A stretch of DNA of 29,517 nt, taken from the NCBI GenBank assembly GCA_005239615.1, contig SBBR01000005.1, forward strand, positions 1 to 29,517, read 5' to 3'. Source of the DNA: an archaeon (GTDB lineage: Archaea; Iainarchaeota; Iainarchaeia; Iainarchaeales; Iainarchaeaceae). Both the position numbers and the translations under genes were made by a program. Shown here piece after piece: positions 24,105 to 29,517 of this stretch. Position 1 is the stretch's first letter; every line of letters begins with the position of its first letter. The notes below the pieces were generated by a model, which did no database searches, was not told where the DNA came from, and was given only the letters and a program-made list of their open reading frames with translations.

Positions 24105-24872
24105 TCAATAACCCATTTTCTGGAAAAGTTTGATGGCTTCCCTGTAGGCAAGCGCGAACTGTGTTTTTCTCGAAGCCATTTCCTCCTGAATTGTCTTGGC
24201 CTCTTGCAGCAGGCGCTCTTGGGCTCGCCGCATTTGGATGTTCCTCGCTTTGGCTAACTCACTGTCATGGGGTAATGTTCCCAAAGCTCTTTCTTGTTCG
24301 AGTGAAAGGATGGCCGACAGTATCGCGTTCCTTTTTTCCACTATGCTCGCAAGTTCCAGCAGAACCGGCTTCTGCAGCTTTGTTGGGTCGTGCGTGTAGG
24401 ACCCGCCTTTTTCCTTTGCCTTAACTTCAGCGGATGTTATTGCACCTATCAGCGCATCTAAGGCCTGAGTTTGGAACTTTCGTGCCTCGTTAATCGCCTC
24501 TGTCTCAGGGTGGCCGTGCTCGTTGATTAGGGGCCGCTGCCTCCACAATTCGAGGCCAGCCAATGCGTTCCTGAACAACTCCGGGTTCACATGCCTCGCC
24601 GGGTCCGTCTCGTAAGCTTTATTGGCAGCTTCCATGCCGCGAATTTCTTTTGCCTGTATTCTTGCCTTCAACGCCCTCATGAACCACCATGGAGGGTACC
24701 AAACGGTTGTTGACAGGTGGATAGCGTGTGGGATGAGCCCGCCCCTTTCTTTCCTATTGTACCAAAACTCCTCGGCCAGAATGTGGGCGAGATTGCCAAA
24801 AAAAGTTCTCGGATGCTTTTTGAAGGCGTGCCCGCCCGCGTGCTCCTCCACCTCAAAATGCCCAGTAGACAT
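24105..24872 (-). CDS. Soluble helical protein of unknown function
   Basis: The product has 255 residues from ATG 24872, chosen because a TATA-like box lies 23-30 bases upstream. The longer frame to 25016 would include the promoter. The N-terminal part is His/Trp-rich (HFEVEEHAGGHAFKKHPRTF; NLAHILAEEFWYNRKERGG; TTVWYPPWWFMRALKAR). The rest is charged helix, with a probable coiled coil over the last 70 residues (SLEQERALGTLPHDSELAKA onward). No signal peptide or membrane helix is convincing. The His and Trp clusters might bind metal or a membrane surface, but no family is recognised. It converges on the giant secreted protein gene. Confidence 0.7.
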   Translation of the reverse strand: MSTGHFEVEEHAGGHAFKKHPRTFFGNLAHILAEEFWYNRKERGGLIPHAIHLSTTVWYPPWWFMRALKARIQAKEIRGMEAANKAYETDPARHVNPELFRNALAGLELWRQRPLINEHGHPETEAINEARKFQTQALDALIGAITSAEVKAKEKGGSYTHDPTKLQKPVLLELASIVEKRNAILSAILSLEQERALGTLPHDSELAKARNIQMRRAQERLLQEAKTIQEEMASRKTQFALAYREAIKLFQKMGY

Positions 24873-24894
24873 ATACTGAGGGTGTGCGAGGAGG

Positions 24895-24902
24895 TATAAA
24901 AA
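24895..24902 (-). promoter_or_regulatory. TATA-like box for the helical protein gene
   Basis: The minus strand reads GTTTTTTATACC, 23-30 bases before ATG 24872. This fixes the start as leaderless. Confidence 0.6.
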
Positions 24903-25002
24903 ACCCACGGACCGGCAAGGCGAAAGGGTCGTCATTGCTCTGCGCAGTTGGCAGGTGCATTTTTGCGGTGCTGCGAAATACAGGTGAAAACCCAGCGCGG
25001 CC

Positions 25003-25046
25003 TTATTCCGCGTCACCCTCCATGTCCTCGATGCAGCTCTGCGCTA
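25003..25046 (-). pseudogene. Tail of a truncated cysteine-repeat protein gene
   Basis: The minus strand encodes AQSCIEDMEGDAE and a TAA. The intact cysteine-repeat gene next to it ends AQSCIEDIEAEYG. A 23-base identity (25022-25044 versus 25243-25265) underlies the match, and the tail codons differ, so this is the 3' end of a paralogue rather than a simple copy. All sequence upstream of it is missing and the hairpin element (copy B) begins directly at the break. Confidence 0.65.
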
Positions 25047-25113
25047 CGGCGGATAGGTCCGCCGCCAGACCTGTACTACCTCGCCTTTTAGGCTCGGTAG
25101 AACTTGCTTCGCC
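25047..25113. repeat. Hairpin repeat element, copy B (67 nt)
   Basis: CGGCGGA-TAGG-TCCGCCG forms a 7-pair stem with a 4-base loop and differs from copy A at one base in 18. Then come CTACC paired with GGTAG, the shared GCTC.GTAG..CTTGCT, and a final TTCGCC. The conserved order and spacing relative to 18362-18429 make common origin likely. No gene lies in the remaining spacer up to 25223. Confidence 0.6.
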
Positions 25114-25223
25114 CGGTGAGGTCAGACCTGCAGCCCGTTCTAGTAAGCTTGCATGGCAGTGTCGGAAGGTTGTTGCTTGGCTTACATTGCTCTTTGGCAT
25201 GGTCGGCGCCATATTCCGGCTTA

Positions 25224-26096
25224 TCAGCCGTATTCAGCTTCGATGTCCTCGATGCAGCTCTGCGCCTCTGTTCCAGCCTGATAACAGAGCGCCCTGTTGC
25301 CAGTGTTGAACGCCACCCAAGCCACGCAGTTGTCCCTCACTTCCCTCTCGCGGATGCCCTCGCATACTTTCTCATTGTTCACCGTTGTGGCAATTTTAAA
25401 GAAGCAGTGGTCTACGGCATCCCCAGCCCTGTTGCAGAGCGAGGAATCGCCTCCTTTCAGTGCCACCTGCAGGTAGCAGTACTCGTCGTAGGACCTCATC
25501 TTCGCGCAGAGGCCGGCGTCCTTTCCCACCACAGCATCGCCGCAGTAGTGCATGTCATCACCGATTGGGCATTCCTCAATCCTTCCGGAACCAACTGCCT
25601 TTTCGCACTGGCCGATGTTCGCGGCGCTCCTCCCGCACAAACTTGCGTTCCCTGTTTCGACAGCGGCATTCAAGTAGCATTCCTCCTTCCCGAAATTAAC
25701 TTTTTCGCAGAGCTCGGGCGTCTTCACCTGTACCGCTAGCTCGAAGAAGCAGTCGTCGCGCGAGTCGACCCCTTTTGCGGATTCGCACCCCGCGACATCG
25801 TTCGACCTAATTGCATAGAGCACATAGCACTTGTCCTTGGAGGATGCATCATTGTACGCCTCGCAGTCCGCGAGCCTTGCCGGGTAGATAAAATCGCTTG
25901 GGATGCCCTGGCCGACGTTCTTCAGCTCATTCACAGGGTCGGTGACATACTCGCTACGCAGATACTCGTCTCCGTTCACGTCAACATACTCGGAGTCATC
26001 CGGCTGCTGCGGGTTCTCCTTAGGCTGGCTCAGGAAAAACGCGGTGCCGAGAGCGAGAATGAGGAGGACTGGCACGGCGAGCCAAGCGTACTTCAT
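25224..26096 (-). CDS. Membrane-anchored cysteine-repeat protein
   Basis: The product has 290 residues from ATG 26096, chosen because a TATA-like box lies 22-30 bases upstream; a longer frame reaches 26150. One helix near the N-terminus (about 4-23, WLAVPVLLILALGTAFFL) anchors it outside the cell. The rest is a run of units of roughly 20-40 residues of the type 'DxCYxxxA....D..LCxxi', for example KDKCYVLYAIRSNDVAGCES and YDEYCYLQVALKGGDSSLCN. There are 18 Cys in the extracytoplasmic part, an even number that suggests disulfides. Function is unknown. Another such protein is encoded nearby (26654-27652) and a truncated third at 25003, so this is a local gene family. Confidence 0.85.
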   Translation of the reverse strand: MKYAWLAVPVLLILALGTAFFLSQPKENPQQPDDSEYVDVNGDEYLRSEYVTDPVNELKNVGQGIPSDFIYPARLADCEAYNDASSKDKCYVLYAIRSNDVAGCESAKGVDSRDDCFFELAVQVKTPELCEKVNFGKEECYLNAAVETGNASLCGRSAANIGQCEKAVGSGRIEECPIGDDMHYCGDAVVGKDAGLCAKMRSYDEYCYLQVALKGGDSSLCNRAGDAVDHCFFKIATTVNNEKVCEGIREREVRDNCVAWVAFNTGNRALCYQAGTEAQSCIEDIEAEYG

Positions 26097-26117
26097 GTAT
26101 ACAATAAACGGTTTAGG

Positions 26118-26126
26118 TTTAATAAG
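26118..26126 (-). promoter_or_regulatory. TATA-like box for the membrane-anchored cysteine-repeat gene
   Basis: The minus strand reads GGCTTATTAAACC, 22-30 bases before ATG 26096, consistent with a leaderless start there. Confidence 0.55.
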
Positions 26127-26180
26127 CCTTTTTCCCTTCGGCAAAATCAATCAAGCCAAAACAAAATCTTATTTGCCCAC

Positions 26181-26621
26181 TTAAAATTCGAGTTTGCCTA
26201 TCCATTCCGGCACAATTGCATTCTCCGCCCTGTCGTACTGTGGCCAGTATGGCTTGATGTCTATTATCGGGGTGCCGTCTATGACATCGAGCCCCCTGAC
26301 TTTTATTACGTTGCCCTTGTGCTCGAGCAGCCTCACTGTGGTGATAGCAATCGGATTCGGCCTCTCTGGACACCTGCACGAAAAAATGCCCACCACTGGC
26401 ACGTTCGGGTTTCCCTGCGGCCTGTGGGTCACTACCTGCCTCTTTACATTGTGCATCCAATAAACAATGACGACGTGCGAATAATCTTCAATGCCGTCCA
26501 GCGCCTCGGAGAGTTTCCCATCCAAGACTATTTCCGTGACAACGTCCGCAAACTTCCCAAACCTCGGCGCCTTGACGTCGTTGTGCGCAACTCCAATGGG
26601 CCTGAGGCAGATTTCTTCCAC
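26181..26621 (-). CDS. trmO: TrmO/TsaA-family tRNA methyltransferase-like protein
   Basis: This 146-residue protein has the layout of the TrmO family (formerly UPF0066/YaeB): LRPIGVAHND at the N-terminus, EDYSHVVIVYWMHN (about 45-58), and the signature CRCPERPNPIAITTVRLLE (about 82-100) with RPNPI at 87-91. It ends in GTPIIDIKPYWPQYD. TrmO uses S-adenosylmethionine to N6-methylate t6A at position 37 of certain tRNAs in bacteria; archaeal members are less studied. The usual RSP.RPNPIG reads CPERPNPIA here, a minor variation. The GTG start at 26621 has a TATA-like box just upstream. It is a housekeeping gene sitting among envelope genes with no obvious functional link. Confidence 0.9.
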   Translation of the reverse strand: MEEICLRPIGVAHNDVKAPRFGKFADVVTEIVLDGKLSEALDGIEDYSHVVIVYWMHNVKRQVVTHRPQGNPNVPVVGIFSCRCPERPNPIAITTVRLLEHKGNVIKVRGLDVIDGTPIIDIKPYWPQYDRAENAIVPEWIGKLEF

Positions 26622-26645
26622 GAACGTAATGGCTACGAAAGCTGT

Positions 26646-26655
26646 TTTAATATTT
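26646..26655 (-). promoter_or_regulatory. TATA-like box for the TrmO-like gene
   Basis: The minus strand reads CATAAATATTAAAAC, 25-35 bases before GTG 26621, overlapping the stop codon of the preceding lipoprotein gene. Confidence 0.5.
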
Positions 26656-27652
26656 ATGACGAGGTCGACCCTTCCGTGGCAAGGCTTTGGCAGTATTCTT
26701 TTTCATATTTGTCTGTCAATTTTTCGCAGACCGATTCGTCCTTTTGGATTGCTGCTATGTCATAATAGCACTGTTTTCTCAGGCTCTGCCCGGAGATTTG
26801 TGAGCAAGTGACTTCCGCCCCTCCGTCTTTTAGGCATTCTTGTATTAGCCTCTCCCGTACTTCTTCTCCTGTCGGTATTTTTTCGCAAAGCGATGCATCT
26901 GATTTTTCCTTTGCTATGCGATAATAGCACTGTTGTTGTGCGTAAACGTAATCACTAATTTTGTCACACAGTTCTCCTTTATTTTTCTTCATTGCTATTT
27001 TGAAGTAGCAGTTATCCTTGCTGCCGATTTCACCCTTGCTTTCAGCCACATATTTGTCGCAAAACGAGGCATCACCATGGGCTTCGGCCATGTTATAATA
27101 GCAGATGTTACGGCCGCTGCGCGAAAGGAGTCCTTCGCAGATTGCAGGGTCATTGTTTTTCTGTTTCGTTGAACCAGTCATGTTAAAAATCCCGTAATAA
27201 TTTAAGTAGCAATCATCCCTTACATCCTCCCAACTGTTCCTGTCTATTTCTTTTATCCTGTCGCAAATCCCAATGTTTTGCTGTTGTTCTGACATGTAAA
27301 TGAAACAACCGGCCTGATAAATAGGCGGGCTTAGCTCAAGGCACCTGTCCAATTTTGCGAACACCTGCGCCCGGCACTCGTATTTGTAGTCGGAATTGGT
27401 GTCGCATATTGCCGGGTCTTTCTTATCAATCGCTATATTTGTTATGCAAAAATCCTTTGCCCGGTTAATGTCGTTCAACTTGCCACACTCGCTTAACTGT
27501 TCCGAATAATCCTTCATTTGCGCCGGAACATTTGTCGAGGGATTTTCCTGCGTTTGCTGTTTTTCTTTGCCCGCGCACCCTAAAAACAATATAAGCCCGG
27601 TCGTCAACGCCAACAAAACCGCGATTGCAACGATTCTGCCCATAAATTTCAC
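26654..27652 (-). CDS. Secreted cysteine-repeat lipoprotein
   Basis: The product has up to 332 residues. The N-terminal signal IVAIAVLLALTTGLILFLGC ends in a lipobox (FLGC, Cys 26), so the mature protein would be lipid-anchored. A short Gln/Asn/Pro linker follows, then units of the type 'xCYxxIAxxxxDxxLCxKI', for example DNCYFKIAMKKNKGELCDKI and QQCYYRIAKEKSDASLCEKI. The mature part has 20 Cys apart from the lipobox Cys. It is a paralogue of the protein at 25224-26096, with lower GC and more Lys/Asn. GTG 27652 overlaps the PAC2 stop as GTGA; the ATG at 27643 is an alternative. The ligand and role are unknown. Confidence 0.88.
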   Translation of the reverse strand: MKFMGRIVAIAVLLALTTGLILFLGCAGKEKQQTQENPSTNVPAQMKDYSEQLSECGKLNDINRAKDFCITNIAIDKKDPAICDTNSDYKYECRAQVFAKLDRCLELSPPIYQAGCFIYMSEQQQNIGICDRIKEIDRNSWEDVRDDCYLNYYGIFNMTGSTKQKNNDPAICEGLLSRSGRNICYYNMAEAHGDASFCDKYVAESKGEIGSKDNCYFKIAMKKNKGELCDKISDYVYAQQQCYYRIAKEKSDASLCEKIPTGEEVRERLIQECLKDGGAEVTCSQISGQSLRKQCYYDIAAIQKDESVCEKLTDKYEKEYCQSLATEGSTSS

Positions 27653-28386
27653 GTCACCAGCGGCGTCCTATGCTCGAACTTCTCAGCATCATCTTTTGTT
27701 TCTTTGAGCCTCTGCAATTGCTCCACCAATTGCTTCTCAAGCACGCGCGCCTCATCGAGCAGGGGCTCGACATTCAGGTTCAGGTCGAGCATCTCGTTGA
27801 GCTTCCTCAGCACCTCCGCAGTGGCCTTGTAGTCGGCGGAGAGCTGCACGTTAGCGAGCATCGAAATCGCCTTCACCTTCGACTTCCTCAGCTCGAGCAG
27901 AATCAGGGCTGTGACGCCGGTGGTAATGCCTTCCGGTATTTCCTTGAGCGAGTATTTCTCCAGCAACCCCCTCGACTCCTCGTTCGCCGCTATCCCATAA
28001 ATCATTTCGTTGCGGTCGCCGGAGGACTGCACACCCGACAAGGAAATGAGTTCCTTTATTCCCTTTGCCTCCATCCATTCGACAGTCTTCTTTGCCACCA
28101 AGTACGTGAAGTGCCTTGGAATGACTTGTTCCGATGTCAGCACCGCCACCTTGCTCTTCCTGTCGGCGTAAATCCGTGCGGGCCTCACCGGCATGCCCCT
28201 GTGTATCCTGATGACAGGGGCGAAGATGTTGGAATCAACATACCCAACCTCTTCGAACTTGAGCTTCTCCACAAGATACTTCGCCGCAATCGTGCCCACT
28301 AGGCCCATGCCTGGATAGCCCTCGATGAGCGTGTATCCCTTGAGGTCGTTCTTGCCGAACTCGATAAACTCAATCTCGGCCTGCAT
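27649..28386 (-). CDS. PAC2-family (proteasome assembly chaperone-like) protein
   Basis: The product has 245 residues. The PAC2 hallmark IEGYPGMGLVGTIAAKYLVE lies at about 21-40. The beta/alpha core with FAPVIRIHRGMPVRPARIY and ELISLSGVQSSGDRNEMIYG follows. A C-terminal helical part (about 195-235) may form a coiled coil (EPLLDEARVLEKQLVEQLQR). Archaeal PAC2 proteins are related to eukaryotic proteasome assembly chaperones. It has a TATA-like box 25-32 bases upstream of ATG 28386 and is translationally coupled to the lipoprotein gene downstream. Confidence 0.92.
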   Translation of the reverse strand: MQAEIEFIEFGKNDLKGYTLIEGYPGMGLVGTIAAKYLVEKLKFEEVGYVDSNIFAPVIRIHRGMPVRPARIYADRKSKVAVLTSEQVIPRHFTYLVAKKTVEWMEAKGIKELISLSGVQSSGDRNEMIYGIAANEESRGLLEKYSLKEIPEGITTGVTALILLELRKSKVKAISMLANVQLSADYKATAEVLRKLNEMLDLNLNVEPLLDEARVLEKQLVEQLQRLKETKDDAEKFEHRTPLVT

Positions 28387-28410
28387 GCCTCTATTGGAAG
28401 AATGAAGTGG

Positions 28411-28418
28411 TTTAAATA
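28411..28418 (-). promoter_or_regulatory. TATA-like box for the PAC2 gene
   Basis: The minus strand reads GGTATTTAAACC, 25-32 bases before ATG 28386, one of the clearest boxes in the window. Confidence 0.6.
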
Positions 28419-28452
28419 CCTTCCGAGCTTTTGGCTTATTTTTATTTAATGT

Positions 28453-29343
28453 CTAAACCCCGCCCCTGCTGAGGAAGTAAACGCCGAGCCCTGCAGGCAG
28501 CAAGGCGAGGGCGTAGAGCGCTGCTTTCTTTGGCCTGCCTTCCTGTAAGCCGATGAACATCGCGGCAATCACCGTGAACTCCGCAATGTATGTGGCGCTG
28601 GCCAGCGAGGCGGCTGAAGCGAGCGCAAGCCTCTGGCCTTCCGTAGCGCCTATCCCGAGCCCTGAAACCGCTGATACTGAAAACCCTTCAGCCATGCTTC
28701 CAAGTTTCCCCAAGATGAACGGCACGAGGAAGCCGCCTGCAGCCAGCAGAGTGTACTTCTGCACTGCCATAGCTGATGCTCTTTCCCTGGTTATCGCGTG
28801 CGTCTGCATAAAGTCCTCGGCGGTTTCCCTGAAAGCGCGCGACATTTCAGCGCCCGAGTCAAGAGCCACATTTATCATTCCAATTGCCCTGTCCAGCGCC
28901 GCAGAACCATTCCTCGCGGCCATGCTATCCAGGGCACTCTCGATTGGAATTCCAGCGGCGATTTCCTTCTCCGCGCGCCTGAACTCCCAAGAGAGCGGGC
29001 CGCTGCCATTGCTTGCCATAAAACCAATTATCTTCGGTATGGTAGAATGGCCTGGCAGCGAAGAGGCCAGCAGGAGCATGTCCGGAATCTCATCCTCCAG
29101 TTTCTTCTTCCTTTCTTCGATGGAGTGCAGCGCGAGTAAATAGGCGACAGCCGCCGGGACAAGAAGTGCGGGAAACGCGAGGAATAGGAATTTCTCTCCA
29201 TGTGAAGTGAGCACCGCAAACCCAATCACCGCGCCGGCCAGGGCCATGCCTGCAGGCAATGCAGTGCGGGCAATTTTTTTTATGTGCACGTCCTGCTGAA
29301 GCATGCCAGCACCGCCGGCATTTTTCACATGCATGCCAGTCAC
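28453..29343 (-). CDS. Second F-family (TadB/TadC/FlaJ-like) platform protein
   Basis: The product has 296 residues. Two N-terminal helices (about 30-50 and 53-72) precede a cytoplasmic F domain (about 78-185) with ERKKKLEDEIPDMLLLASSL, GIPIESALDSMAARNGSAAL and DSGAEMSRAFRETAEDFMQ. Helices then run near 195-215, 240-265 and 272-290. This is the usual single F-domain length, unlike the double protein at 7798. The GTG start at 29343 overlaps the stop of another platform-type gene, and ATG 29334 is an alternative start. The two together would form the TadB/TadC-like or FlaJ-halves pair of a second pilus, archaellum-like or secretion machine whose ATPase should lie just outside the window. Confidence 0.85.
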   Translation of the reverse strand: MTGMHVKNAGGAGMLQQDVHIKKIARTALPAGMALAGAVIGFAVLTSHGEKFLFLAFPALLVPAAVAYLLALHSIEERKKKLEDEIPDMLLLASSLPGHSTIPKIIGFMASNGSGPLSWEFRRAEKEIAAGIPIESALDSMAARNGSAALDRAIGMINVALDSGAEMSRAFRETAEDFMQTHAITRERASAMAVQKYTLLAAGGFLVPFILGKLGSMAEGFSVSAVSGLGIGATEGQRLALASAASLASATYIAEFTVIAAMFIGLQEGRPKKAALYALALLPAGLGVYFLSRGGV

Positions 29344-29517
29344 CCTTTCAGGAACTCAGGAGTCATTGATTTCGCAAGAGTTAGCATTGCGATGTCGATT
29401 GCTGGGAAAAGCACTGCAGCAATCAGCAGCAACTGCGTTGCGTCAAACGGCATTTCCATGAATGAACTTCCAACTACCGCATAAGCTTGGAAGAGCGCCG
29501 GCACCACAGCGGCCACG
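29340..29517 (-). CDS. C-terminal end of another F-family platform protein (partial)
   Basis: The minus-strand frame is open from the window edge to TGA 29340 (58 residues). It shows the typical end of an F-family protein: a helix or pair of helices (VVPALFQAYAVVGSSF; TQLLLIAAVLFPAIDIAMLT) and a short tail LAKSMTPEFLKG. It overlaps the next gene's GTG start. The assignment rests on this tail and on the partner downstream, as the main domain lies outside the window. Confidence 0.65.
   Translation of the reverse strand, partial: VAAVVPALFQAYAVVGSSFMEMPFDATQLLLIAAVLFPAIDIAMLTLAKSMTPEFLKG

Noticed and set aside
24873..25016. N-terminal extension of the helical protein gene to 25016
   Set aside because: The extension contains the TATA-like box at 24895-24902, so the transcript should start after it; its residues (Arg/Cys-rich) look non-coding.
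1..29517. CRISPR array, rRNA, tRNA or insertion sequence
   Set aside because: No regularly spaced identical repeats, no rRNA-like stretch, no convincing cloverleaf and no transposase-like gene were seen by reading; a dedicated RNA search was not possible.

Overview
The window reads as a chromosomal segment of an archaeon, most likely a DPANN-type lineage (Diapherotrites/Micrarchaeota-like; this placement is inferred, not tested). Evidence for an archaeon: a PAC2-family protein, a TrmO-type protein, a Tad/archaellum-type ATPase with F-domain platform proteins, class III-like (KGQ/RGQ) pilin signals, an archaeosortase, and TATA-like boxes that repeatedly lie about 25-35 nt upstream of start codons, implying leaderless or near-leaderless transcripts. 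Neighbouring genes often overlap as ATGA, GTGA or TGATG. No rRNA, tRNA, CRISPR array or transposase gene was seen.

Region 1-5300 (minus strand) encodes envelope functions: a membrane-anchored protein with repeated beta domains (cut by the window edge), an archaeosortase followed by a frame-disrupted beta-rich gene, a multi-pass membrane protein, and a stomatin/SPFH protein. The intergenic stretches hold gene remnants and inverted repeats.

Region 5300-15300 (plus strand) is the core of the window. It encodes a long Tad/GspE-like secretion ATPase, a small coupled ORF, a 785-residue platform protein with two F domains, and six small single-anchor proteins. Four of these carry a G|Q class III-like signal and one carries a C|Q version. 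I infer a type IV pilus-like or pseudopilus secretion apparatus whose minor subunits have unusually long, basic, Pro/Asn/Lys-rich leaders. No prepilin peptidase is in the window.

Region 15300-24100 holds a divergent membrane/zinc-ribbon pair (a membrane protein with a very long disordered cytoplasmic tail, overlapping a zinc-ribbon gene), a multi-pass membrane protein, and a 1563-residue secreted protein. The secreted protein has a signal peptide and a C-terminal PES-helix-ARRK tail that resembles an archaeosortase/exosortase sorting signal. It is a candidate client of the archaeosortase and a candidate cargo or surface partner of the pilus system.

Region 24100-29517 (minus strand) holds a helical protein of unknown function, two secreted cysteine-repeat proteins (one TM-anchored, one a lipoprotein) plus the tail of a third, truncated paralogue, a TrmO-like methyltransferase, a PAC2 protein, and the start of a second, two-gene F-domain platform. 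A homologous 67-68-nt hairpin element occurs in two intergenic regions (18362-18429 and 25047-25113), the second one directly beside the truncated paralogue.
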